This document shows positions 16,152 to 26,400 of a stretch of DNA of 43,834 bases, piece after piece; position 1 is the first letter of the stretch, and every line of letters starts with the position of its first letter. The notes under the pieces were generated by a model that saw only the letters and a list, made by a program, of their open reading frames with translations, was not told the DNA's origin and made no database searches. Both the position numbers and the translations under genes were made by a program. The stretch comes from Bacteroidales bacterium (GTDB lineage Bacteria > Bacteroidota > Bacteroidia > Bacteroidales > Bacteroidaceae), in assembly GCA_018064685.1 (NCBI GenBank), contig JAGHUS010000029.1, positions 1 to 43,834 of the forward strand, in the 5' to 3' direction.

Positions 16152-16952
16152 ATGGGTATCACTTACAACATACAAGAAGAGAAGTTTGACTTCGACTTCT
16201 GCCACGATGACAGGAAGGATATAATCCATCTCGTGGGCAGTGGCTATGACGTGGAGGCATTCGGCAAGTGCTTCTACTATGGCTATGAGTTTACTGATGA
16301 GGTGGAAGGCTCACTGCGCAGTGAGTTCATCAAGTACCTTAAGTTCACTCCGAATCTGCAGCAGGAGAAAAACCTCACTCAGTTCATTCAGAAGGCTATC
16401 AACGACCTGAGCCGTAAGGTCAACCTCTACCACTACGACCTCGTCATCATGCCAGAATCGTCAAGCAAGGTGAACCAGTACATGCTACGTTACCTATATC
16501 GTTTCGCTCAGCCATCGATGCAGAAGATGGAACTTGTGAAGTCCCTCCCTTCAAGAATTACCTTTGACATGGAAGAATATGAAAGTCAATACCTGAACGA
16601 TGTATTGGAGAATGGGCGTCCAAGATATACCGAAACGCAAAAGGCAGAAGCTAAGCAGCGCATAAACGAGATGATGGAGCTTATCCACAACAAGGACTAT
16701 TTCACCATAGCAAAAGATGTAAAGAAAAGCAAGTTCCGTCCGTACATCCAGAGGTTCCTGACCTTTGCCTCGCCAAAGGACGAGCTTCTCTATTCAAAGA
16801 TAAATGAACAGAACGTATTGGTAGTGGATGACGTGACCACCAGCGGCTCTACGCTCAATGAGATACTGCGCGCAATACGCACAATAAACGATACGAACAA
16901 CATAACAATCTTCAGCCTCCTCGGTCGAAAAGACCTCATGGCAGAAAGTTAG
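16152..16952 (+). CDS. Phosphoribosyltransferase-like protein
   Basis: This 266-aa protein carries a type I phosphoribosyltransferase PRPP-binding loop, NVLVVDDVTTSGST, at about residues 221-234. Two acidic residues and the T-S-G-S-T phosphate loop are intact. The N-terminal 200 residues are not typical of purine salvage enzymes. They contain HYDLVIMPESSSKVNQYMLR, where a PRTase core strand would be, and a helical insert (KAEAKQRINEMMELIHNKDY). It starts 29 nt after the giant gene. No biosynthetic partner lies nearby. Proteins of this kind sit in mobile and defence contexts as well as in DNA-uptake clusters, so the role is open. The family call is good; the substrate is unknown. Confidence 0.75.
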   Translation: MGITYNIQEEKFDFDFCHDDRKDIIHLVGSGYDVEAFGKCFYYGYEFTDEVEGSLRSEFIKYLKFTPNLQQEKNLTQFIQKAINDLSRKVNLYHYDLVIMPESSSKVNQYMLRYLYRFAQPSMQKMELVKSLPSRITFDMEEYESQYLNDVLENGRPRYTETQKAEAKQRINEMMELIHNKDYFTIAKDVKKSKFRPYIQRFLTFASPKDELLYSKINEQNVLVVDDVTTSGSTLNEILRAIRTINDTNNITIFSLLGRKDLMAES

Positions 16953-17000
16953 AGACAACTGCAGATTCTACCTCCTACTCCATAAGACCATGTTCCGAGC

Positions 17001-17061
17001 CTTAATAGAAGACCACCATCGGTCTTAATAGATGATCGAAGACGGTCTTAATAGAAGACAC
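17001..17061 (+). repeat. Three 23-bp direct repeats before the transposase gene
   Basis: CTTAATAGA recurs at 17001, 17024 and 17047, exactly 23 bp apart. AAGACC (17009-17014) and GGTCTT (17021-17026) form a hairpin, and a further AAGAC/GTCTT pair follows at 17039-17049. Such structures next to a REP-associated transposase could be its recognition elements. Confidence 0.6.
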
Positions 17062-17087
17062 AAAAAAGGATAAGTAAAAGACAAGTA

Positions 17088-18620
17088 ATGAGCAAAGCAA
17101 AAAACAGCCAACCCTGGCGCATCGTGGCAGCGGAGATCATCGCAGCGACGAAGGCGGATCCGCAGTCCCTTCGTGGTATCTACGAGGACAGCGAGTTCCG
17201 TCCAGGACGCAATGCGTCGGTATGGACGCAGCTTGCTGCACGACTGGCACAGGCGCGCAAGGCCTACAACGAGGCGGTGGCTGGCGGCTACCTGGAGGAG
17301 GTGCAGCACAATATGCTCCGCCGCTGCTTTGCTCACGACTATAGCCAGCCTGGCAGTTACATGATAACACTGGTGGTGCCCGAGCGTGGCAGCAACCCCT
17401 TCGGGACAGTGAAGGGCGATGTGAGCCTGGCAGCTAAAGATAAAGAGAATGGCCGCAAGGGCATCACGCTCATGCCCGAAGAGGCGAAGCAGTATGCTGG
17501 CCTCCAAAAGGGCGAGGGGTCATTGCGCATGGAGATGACACCGCTGGGAGCCGCCGTGCTGCAAGCGCTGGAAGGCATCTCTGCCAACTACCCCATGGTG
17601 GAGGTGCGCAAAGCGCAGATCATGCCCGACCACCTGCACCTGATCCTTGAGGTAACGGCACCTATAGTGAGCAGCAACGGTAGGGCAAGGCACCTTGGGC
17701 ATGTGATTGCTGGCTATAAGAAAGGGTGCAACCGCGTGTTTTGGCAGCTTATTGGCTCTGCGGGGAAACCACAGAGCACTGATGGCACTGCGGACACTGA
17801 TGGAGTGGTGAGCACTGCGGGTTCTGTTTGTGCGGAGCGGTTTCCCCGCTCAGAAAAGAAGGTGCCAAGCAATGCGAGCACTGGCCGCCCAAGCCTCTGG
17901 GCGGAAGGCTACACTGACACCATCATCCTTTGTAGGGAGCACATGGCCAAGGAGGTGTTCTATCTTGATGACAATATCTACCGCTTGCGTATGAAGCAGG
18001 AGCACCGCGACTTGCTGCGCACGGTACTGCACATACGCATTAACGGCCACGACTTTGCTGCGCTGGGCAATATACATTTACTGCGGAAGCCGCTGAAGGA
18101 GCAGGTGCAGTTCCACCATTGGGAGCAGGACGTGCCTGCTGGCTATGTGCCTTGCGATCACAGTTGGCACTGCCAGCACTTTTACTCACAGGGGGAACCG
18201 GGGAGCACCTACACCCTTGGCGCCCCGATAGCAGGGGCAACCGAAGCTGAGGCACACACGGAACGGCTACTGGAGAGCGGTGATAGAGGGGCTGTCTTCA
18301 CAAGTCCGTTTATCAGCGAGACGGAGAAGGCCATACGTGATGCAGCCTTGACGATGGGCATACCTTACATACGCCTTACGCGCGAGGGCTTCCGCGACCT
18401 GTACACTCCCTCGCGGAGCGAGTTCGAAGCTTGCACAGAAGGCAACTTGCTGCTCCTCGCCCCTTGGGAAGACCGCCGACGCACTGCGACCATCACTCGC
18501 AGTGAGTGCATGGAACTGAACAAGGTAGCGGCGATGATAGCCGACGAGGACCTTGATATTACCTGGATAAGAAATGACAATGACCTCAATAAAACGATTA
18601 TACCACGTGACGATGAATAA
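17088..18620 (+). CDS. RAYT/IS200-like HUH transposase with extra C-terminal domain
   Basis: This 510-aa protein contains a Y1 (IS200-like) domain. ITLVVPERGSNPFG resembles the opening strand. The metal-binding HUH motif is PDHLHLIL (about residues 180-187). The likely catalytic Tyr is Tyr275 in WAEGYTDTII. It is followed by YLDDNIYRL and HRDLLRTV, as in REP-associated tyrosine transposases. These cut and rejoin single-stranded DNA at small hairpins. A low-complexity insert (about residues 225-268) separates the HUH motif from the Tyr and includes a palindrome. Residues about 400-500 (FTSPFISETEKAIRDAAL, MGIPYIRLTREGFRDLY, ACTEGNLLLLAPWE) look like a DprA/SLOG-type Rossmann segment, an unusual addition. 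There are no inverted ends or duplicate copies, so it is probably a domesticated single gene. Its end overlaps the next start. Codon use is GC-rich. Confidence 0.8.
   Translation: MSKAKNSQPWRIVAAEIIAATKADPQSLRGIYEDSEFRPGRNASVWTQLAARLAQARKAYNEAVAGGYLEEVQHNMLRRCFAHDYSQPGSYMITLVVPERGSNPFGTVKGDVSLAAKDKENGRKGITLMPEEAKQYAGLQKGEGSLRMEMTPLGAAVLQALEGISANYPMVEVRKAQIMPDHLHLILEVTAPIVSSNGRARHLGHVIAGYKKGCNRVFWQLIGSAGKPQSTDGTADTDGVVSTAGSVCAERFPRSEKKVPSNASTGRPSLWAEGYTDTIILCREHMAKEVFYLDDNIYRLRMKQEHRDLLRTVLHIRINGHDFAALGNIHLLRKPLKEQVQFHHWEQDVPAGYVPCDHSWHCQHFYSQGEPGSTYTLGAPIAGATEAEAHTERLLESGDRGAVFTSPFISETEKAIRDAALTMGIPYIRLTREGFRDLYTPSRSEFEACTEGNLLLLAPWEDRRRTATITRSECMELNKVAAMIADEDLDITWIRNDNDLNKTIIPRDDE
17760..17851. 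repeat. Inverted repeats within the transposase gene
   Basis: GCGGGGAAACC (17760-17770) is the exact reverse complement of GGTTTCCCCGC (17839-17849). The right arm also folds alone: GAGCGG (17835-17840), loop TTTCC, CCGCTC (17846-17851). In between, GCACTG and ACTGATGG recur. The reading frame stays open. This looks like a REP-type palindrome accommodated in coding sequence. Confidence 0.7.
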
Positions 18621-20406
18621 ACTTCATACGATGACGATGAATAGAACACCTTATTATATATATCTAACAGCACTGCTGCTCACCATCGGAGCCGCTACCC
18701 CACTCCATGCTCAGACCATCAGGGGTAACATCTATGGTGGCGGACAGTTGGCACAAGTAGTTGGTAATACAATGGTAGAGGTCTCTACCGGAGAGGTGGC
18801 GGAAGATGTGTATGGCGGTGGCGCCCTTGCCAACGTAGATGGCAATACCGAGGTGAACCTTTATGGTGGTGCTGTAGGCACTGCTTTTGGTGGCGGTCTC
18901 GGACAGATAGCCGACGCAGGAGCAGGCAAGGCGGCTGTAGCTGCACTTGTGACAGGGAATACAACTGTAACCTTAGGCAAGGAGATTGACAATGGAGACG
19001 GAACGAAGTCATACACTGCCAGTCAGGTGACAGGCGACGGAATCTTCGGTGCCAATAATCAGAACGGTACTCCTCAAGGACATGTATTTGTGCATGTCTT
19101 GAAGACAACGCCTCGTAGTACTAACTCTGGGGAGAATCCTCGTAATGTACCAGGGAACACTGATTCCTACGATGTCCCATCTGTCTATGGCGGTGGCAAC
19201 CTGTCGGCATATGAGCCTTCTCAGGCAACCTTTGATGCGGAAAAAGGCTACGCCGAAGTCCTCATTGAGAACTGTGACAACTCGATAGCATACGTCTATG
19301 GTGGTGGTAATGCTGCCCCTGTACCAGCTACTGATGTTACGGTCTATGGTGCTGACGCTATCGACTACCTGTTTGGTGGCGGCAATGGTTCTGGAGCTGG
19401 TAATCCAGGTGCTAACATTGGTCTTAAGACGGATAATAAAACCGCTTATGGTGCTGGTACTGTCAATGTAAACATCTACGGAGGTACCATCCACGAGGTG
19501 TTTGGCGGAAGTAATACTAAGGGTCTTATCCGGACGAGTGCAAATGTGAATGTTGCAGGTGACCCTGATGAGACGGACGATATCTTCCCTTGTGATCTCA
19601 ACGTAGGTAATGTGCATGGTGGCGGTAACAGAGCTGATATGCTATGCGGCGGCACTATTACCTTAGGTTGTACGCAGGGTGTTGATGTTGTCTATGCAGG
19701 AGCAGAGGCTGCCGACATCCATGGTGACATCAATCTGACCATTGCGAGTGGAACATACACGAAGGTCTTCGGCGGAAATAACCTGAGCGGTAACGTGCAT
19801 GGTTCCATCAAGATAAACATTGATGAGACGGGTTGTTATCCAATCATCATTGGCAGTTTGTATGGAGGTGGTAACCTCGCAGCATATTCGATTTATGGAT
19901 ACAATGACGATGGTTCTCCAAAGACCAGTGGCGCTGATCCAGAAGATGATCCTGCCATCAATATTTACTCGTGTACAAGCATAGGTAATATCTATGGAGG
20001 TGGCTATGGTGCTACAGCAAAGATGTATGGCAATCCAAGGATTAATGTGAACATGCTGGAAGGTGTCTTTGCTGGTCAGGATATGCCTGCAGATCAATAC
20101 TACATACTGAATAATGCAGGCGAAAGAGTTCTTAACACAGCTGGCACAATCCCAAATGCCATCGGTACCATTGGCTATATCTACGGAGGCGGTGAGCAGG
20201 CTGCTATTGAGGGTGATACGTATGTGAATATATGTACAGAGGCAACAACCAAGCATATCGGCTCTTCTGACGAAGGCGTTACACCGAAAGCAAACATCAC
20301 TGGCGATGTGTATGGAGGTGGTAAGGGTGCATTCGACGTAGGTGGCAACCTCATCGATGCATACGTCTCTGGTTCTACGAACGTTAAGATAGGAAAGGAT
20401 AAGTAA
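18613..20406 (+). CDS. Secreted YGGG-repeat protein (597 aa)
   Basis: This is a predicted secreted protein. The ATG at 18613 is preferred over 18574 because it gives a clean signal peptide ending PLHAQ (residue 34) and overlaps the transposase stop, which suggests translational coupling. The mature part consists of strands alternating with YGGG or FGGG turns (GNIYGGGQLAQVVGNTMVEV). It aligns colinearly with the C-terminal 580 residues of the 2298-aa protein encoded next: VYGGGALAN, FGANNQNGTP, TPRSTN, NCDNSIAYVYGGGNAAPVP, DETGC, GYNDDGS, INIYSCT, MYGNPRINVN all have counterparts in the same order. There is no sorting domain; it ends STNVKIGKDK. It is probably a duplicated module of the larger protein with its own signal peptide. 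Confidence 0.8.
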   Translation: MNKLHTMTMNRTPYYIYLTALLLTIGAATPLHAQTIRGNIYGGGQLAQVVGNTMVEVSTGEVAEDVYGGGALANVDGNTEVNLYGGAVGTAFGGGLGQIADAGAGKAAVAALVTGNTTVTLGKEIDNGDGTKSYTASQVTGDGIFGANNQNGTPQGHVFVHVLKTTPRSTNSGENPRNVPGNTDSYDVPSVYGGGNLSAYEPSQATFDAEKGYAEVLIENCDNSIAYVYGGGNAAPVPATDVTVYGADAIDYLFGGGNGSGAGNPGANIGLKTDNKTAYGAGTVNVNIYGGTIHEVFGGSNTKGLIRTSANVNVAGDPDETDDIFPCDLNVGNVHGGGNRADMLCGGTITLGCTQGVDVVYAGAEAADIHGDINLTIASGTYTKVFGGNNLSGNVHGSIKINIDETGCYPIIIGSLYGGGNLAAYSIYGYNDDGSPKTSGADPEDDPAINIYSCTSIGNIYGGGYGATAKMYGNPRINVNMLEGVFAGQDMPADQYYILNNAGERVLNTAGTIPNAIGTIGYIYGGGEQAAIEGDTYVNICTEATTKHIGSSDEGVTPKANITGDVYGGGKGAFDVGGNLIDAYVSGSTNVKIGKDK

Positions 20407-20426
20407 CTCTGGATATTCTTCTGATA

Positions 20427-23400
20427 ATGGATATGAAACGAACACATTATATATACAATATAGTTGTCACGCTGTTCTTTATGGGAATGGTTGCCACTGC
20501 GTATGCGCAGGAGCCAGAACCTGCTCCGGAACCTAACATCAAGATAGGTGGATCGGTGTATGGTGGTGGTGCATTGGCAAGCGTGAGAACCAATACCACT
20601 GTGACTATCAATGATGGTCAGTTCGAACAGGACGTTTATGGCGGTGGCAAGGGTGAACTGAATAATGACAAGACCGTAAAGGCTTCTGCCGACGTGACAG
20701 GTAACACGACCGTTACCGTGAATGGAGGAACATTCACTTTCCCAGAGGATGGCATAGATGCAAATGTCAACCATAACGTCTATGGTGGTGGTAATCTGGC
20801 GTGTGGCGTAGGCGGCAACACGAGTGTTACCATGAATGTGGGCATCCTGCCTGCAGATTTTTACACCTCTGATTCTTGGACTGCATGGAAGGACGACTTC
20901 GATGGTCAGGATGACAATGTGGCACAGGGTAGTGTATTCGGTGCTGGATATGGTGTACATACTAATGTGGCAGGTACGGCTACGGTAGCTATTAACGCTA
21001 ATACGACATCATTGATTGATGTTATCGGTGGAAGTTACAACGGTACGGTAGCAGGCAGCACCGACGTAACCGTCCAAAGTGGTAACATATATAAGGTATA
21101 TGGTGGTGGACTTGGTTCGTATGCAGGATATGATGATGCAACTACCGAGGCGCTGAAGAACAACCTTGGTGCAGTTGGCACAGACAATGGTGACGGCACA
21201 TATACTGGTGGTACAAATGTCACCATCCATGGCGGTAAGTTCTACAATAATATCTTTGGCGGTGGTGCCGGACTTAAGTATAAAGATGAGGTAAGCTATT
21301 TTAATGTTGCAAAGGTTAACGGCAAAGCCAATGTAACTATTGATGCCATTGCAGGCTGGACAGACGAAGAACACGCATTCGAGCATAATGTATATGGCGG
21401 TGGTGCATTGGGACTTGTTAATGATAAGATTACCGTCGATGTGAAGAGCGGTTGGATTGTCGGTGGCGAAGTCTTTGCCGGTTCGCTCGGTGAGATGGGA
21501 CACTTGGATAAGGCACAAGTGGCTAATGGTGCATCTATCAAGACTATTGCCAACGATAGTGAACCAGCTGGAAAGCTGAGTGGTAGATTCAATGTCTATG
21601 GCGGATGCGATATGGCACAGCTGACAGGTGACACGCATGTGGATATCTTCCACGGTACCTTCTCGGGTAACATTTTCGGAGGAGGTAAGGGTGTACCTGA
21701 GGATGAAGGGGCTGCTGCCGCCAGCAAGAAATACTTGGATTATGGTAAGGTGACCGGCACGACCAACGTGCTCATCAATGGTCCACAGATGACTTTGGGT
21801 AAGGCTACGCTCTATACCGCAGAGACTGCAGCAACCGCAAATAATGCTCACCTTATTAAGAATAACGGCATTGAGCCCGGCCAGCTCGGTTACATCAAGA
21901 AGTACGACAACGAATGGCTGGAGGTGAAGGCTGGTGATGCGGAGACCATCGACGAGGAAATCAAGATCTACGGTGGTGGTGCGCTGGGTTTGGTAGATGG
22001 TACTATCAATACCGTGAACCTGCAGAGTGGAACCCTCTATGGCGAGGTGTTCGGCGGTTCGTTGGGTGAGCTCGGTCATCTGGCTAAGGCTAAGGTAACG
22101 GGCGATGTCGGCGTGAAGACAACGGATAACGGCAATGGCGATGCCCTCAACGGAAAGTTCACCATCTATGGCGGTTGCGAGATGGCACAGGTTATCGGTA
22201 CAACCGACGTGGACATCAAGCACGGAACCTTCCTCGGCGGTATCTTCGGCGGTGGTAAGGGACTTGCATCTGCTGTCGATGGTGAAGGCAATGTCACTAA
22301 TAGCTACATGGACTACGGTAAGGTAGAGGCACCGAATGCATCAAAGGCTGCATGTAAGGTGACCTTCGAGAGCGACGGTTCCTTCGGTGGTGACATCTAC
22401 GGCGGTGGTGCACTGGGATTGGTAGAGACAAGCGACCCCGAAAACATTAAGCCCACACACATCACAGAGGTTCACCTGAAGAAGGGTGACCTGAATGGTA
22501 AAGTCTTCGGTGCAGGACTTGGAGAGAAAATCAATGCCGACAAGGCAAAGGTTACAGGCAATACATGGGTGATAACTGATAAACCAACAGGTTCGGAGAG
22601 TCTGGGCGGTAATATCAACCACGTATTCGGCGGTGGTAACATGGCTCAGGTGGATGGTAACACGCTCGTAGAGATTATACACGGCAGTTTCTCTGGTACC
22701 ATCTTCGGTGGTGGTAATGGTGTGGCTGAAGATCCGGGTACTCCTGCCGGTAGCGAGAAGTACCTTAACTTCGGTAAGGTGACAGAGACAACACACGTAA
22801 TCATCGACGGTCCTACGCTGAAGTTAGGTAGTGTAGAAGGCACCTATACAGCTGAGACGGCAAGAATTGCTAACGAAGCCAGTGGTGCCAGAGAGAATGC
22901 CTACAACTACTGGAAAGAAGGCGATGACATCATCACAAGCACGATGTCCGTCTATGGTGGTGGTGCCCTGGGTATGGTGGGCAAGAACATCACTGTTGAG
23001 GTGAAGAGTGGTGAGATATATGGCGACATCTTCGCTGGTTCGCTGGGAGAACTTGGACACGTAAAAAAGGCTAAGGTGACTGCAGACGCATTGCACACCG
23101 TAACCATCGGAACGTATGCCAACACAAACAGTGATGCCCTGACCGGTGTGTTCAGCATGTATGGCGGTTGCGATATGGCGCAGTTTGAGGGTAACTCAGA
23201 GGTGGACATTCAGCATGGTGCGTTTCGTGGTCAGATCTTCGGCGGTGGTCGTGGTGTCTCTTGTGCCGACAATGGTGGCGAAGAGACATATGGTATCGTA
23301 AAGGGTACGACATACGTACACTTCCATAGCGACGGGTCATTCAATGGCGACATCTATGGTGGTGGTGCGCTTGGATTGGTTGATCCTGGCACAGAACCTC

Positions 23401-26400
23401 TGCCAGAATATACTACCCAGGTCCACCTGGAATACGGAAACATCAACGGACAAGTATTCGGCGGTGGCTTCGGTGAGACGACCAACTACGACAGCAACAG
23501 CACTGACCCTGCAAAACTGGCTGCGCTGAATACCGCTAAAGTAACGGGTAACACGCTGGTTGTTACAGATGATCCAGGCGAAAAGGAGTTAGGCGGTGAG
23601 ATTAACCACGTATATGGTGGTGGTAACATGGCTACGGTGGATGGCAATACGCGTGTGGAGATTTCTCATGGTAGCTTCTCAGGTACAATCTTCGGTGGCG
23701 GTAACGGAGTTCCATCCAACGCTATCACCGGTGAGGAGTACCTTGACTTCGGTAAGGTAACCGAGACTACGTATGTGCTCATTGATGGCGCAGACCTGAA
23801 ATTGGGAACAGCAGATTATTATACTGACTCAGAGGCATCTGCATACAACTCTTCTCATGACCTGCACAGCGGCGACCCCGACTACAAGAGCGCTGGCGAC
23901 GTGAAGACCGTCACAAGCGAGATGCAGATCTATGGCGGTGGTGCTATGGGTATGGTAGATAGCAATATCTCGGTAGAAGTGAAGAGCGGTAAGATCTTTG
24001 GTGCTGTCTTCGCCGGCAGTATGGGTGAGGAAGGCCACATCAACAAGGCACTCGTGAAGTCCAACAGCACGCAGTCAACACGTGTTCATCTGTTGGCAAA
24101 CAGCAATAACGATCCCCTCACTGGTCACTTTAGCGTCTATGGCGGATGCGACCTGGCAATGTTCGAGGGCGAATCGGAGGTACGCATCAATCACGGTACC
24201 TTCACCGGTAAGATTTTTGGTGGTGGTAATGGTTTGACCAGCGCAAGAACAGGTACGATTGCCGGTGGTGGCGAGCCCAAATATGGACAGATAAAGGGAG
24301 TGACACGAGTTATCTACGATAATGACGGCACTTTCAATGGCGACATCTATGGTGGTGGCGCTATGGGTAAGATTGTTCCCGATGCAGAGGCTCATCTTCC
24401 TGCCCTTGCTACCGATCCTATCACTACGGTCTATCTCAGCAAGGGAACCATCAATGGTCAGGTCTTTGGCGGTTCTCTTGGCGAAAAGATAGACGTGGAT
24501 AAGGCAGAGGTTATGGGCAACACGCTCGTAACGACCGATGTACCTAATGAATATATCACTGGCGGAGCAGGTCGAATCGGTGGTCGCATCGAGAACTTCT
24601 TCGGTGGTGGCGATATGGCTCGCGTTACAGGCGACACCTACGTTACCCTGACACGCGGTCACTTCAACGGACGTATGTTCGGTGGCGGTAATGGTGTGCC
24701 TTCCGACAGCGAGAGCGAATACCTCGAGTTCGGTAAGGTGACTGGCGATACACACGTGCTCGTTGACCGCAAGAATGACACAGACAATGTGCTCCAGCTC
24801 GGTGAGCAGGAGAAATACACAGCTACCGAGGCGACGACTCACAATACTGCTCTTCACGCTACTCCTGGCGATGTGAACTACGTACAGGAAGGCGACTACA
24901 AGAAGCCGATGAAGATATATGGTGGTGGTGCGCTCGGTAAGGTGGGCGGAACCATCAACATCGCCATCAAGAATGGTAATCACTACGGCGAGGTGTTCGG
25001 CGGTTCACTCGGAGAGAAGGGACACCCCAATAAGGCACTCGTCACTGGTAACACCAACGCATGGGCAGTGGCTAATAAGCTGGTGGATGATGATCCTACC
25101 AAACCTGCCAATGACGCTCTTCCTCTCACTGGCGACCTGAAGTTCTATGGTGGTTGTGAGATGGCACGCGTGGAGGGACAGTCGAAGGTGACTATCAATC
25201 ATGGTACGTTCTCCGGTGCTATCTATGGTGGTGGTAAGGGAATTCCCACATACAACAGCGATACCTATATAGAATATGGTAAGGTAGTAGGCGTAGCTGC
25301 AGTAGGCGCTGCCCCTGCCGACCCCGTGTATGCTTCAGTCGTTGACTTCGACAACGAAGGCGGTACCTTCACCGGTAATATCTATGGTGGTGGTGCGCTC
25401 GGTAAGATTGAGGATGGACTTGCCAACGTCAAGATGAAGGCAGGTACTGTCAAAGGTAATGTCTATGGCGGTTCGTATGGTGAGAACACACTCCCAGCTA
25501 AGGGTACTGCTGCAGCAACACTTGTTGAGATGCTGGGCGGTAGCGTCAATGCTGTAGCTGACACAGAACTCAAGGGCGAAGTGTACGGCGGTGGTGCATT
25601 GGCAAACATCGCCGGCAGTACAGAGGTGCATCTCTATGGCGGTACCGTTGGCGGCAATGTCTTTGGTGGCGGACTGGGTAATGCTACGACATATCAGGAA
25701 GTAGGCGGTGATACCAAGGTTATCCTTGGTACAGCTGATTACACAACGGCTTCTGTTATTGATGGTGGTAGCATCTTTGGTGCCAATAATATCAATGGTA
25801 CACCACGTGGACGCTCGTTCGTTCATGTGCGTAGGACTGTACAGCGCAGCACGAACAAAAGTGGTCCTCGTAACGTAGAGGATGACAATGATGTCGATAG
25901 CTATGACGTCGCTGGTGTGTATGGAGGTGGTAACCTCTCGGCTTATCAGCCTTCTGATGCTACTTACACTGCAGGCAAAGGTTTTGCGACTGTCTTGGTC
26001 GAGAACTGTGATAACTCTATAGCATACGTATATGGCGGTGGCAATGCCGCTCCTGTACCTGGCACGGATGTGAAGATATATGGTGCAGATGCCATCAACC
26101 ATGCATTTGCCGGTGGTAATGGTAAGGGAATAGACAACAAGGGTGCCGACGTTGGTTATTTGAATTTCTATAGCACTCCTGATCCTGCGGCTACTGAGTA
26201 TGGTTCTGGTAAGGCTCGAATCGCTGTCTATGGCGGTACGGTGCATAATGTTTATGGCGGTAGTAACACGCTGGGATATATCCGCACGTCATCGTCAGTG
26301 AATGTGGCCGATCCTGAAAAAGGTGATCAATACGCTCATAACTGTCCGCTGAAGGTTGGTAAGACCTTCGGTGGTGGTAATGAGGCAGATATCGTTGGCG

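Noticed and set aside
17088..18620. Complete IS200/IS605 insertion sequence
   Set aside because: No paired subterminal hairpins at both ends and no accessory TnpB gene; protein length and extra domains fit a single-copy RAYT-type gene better.
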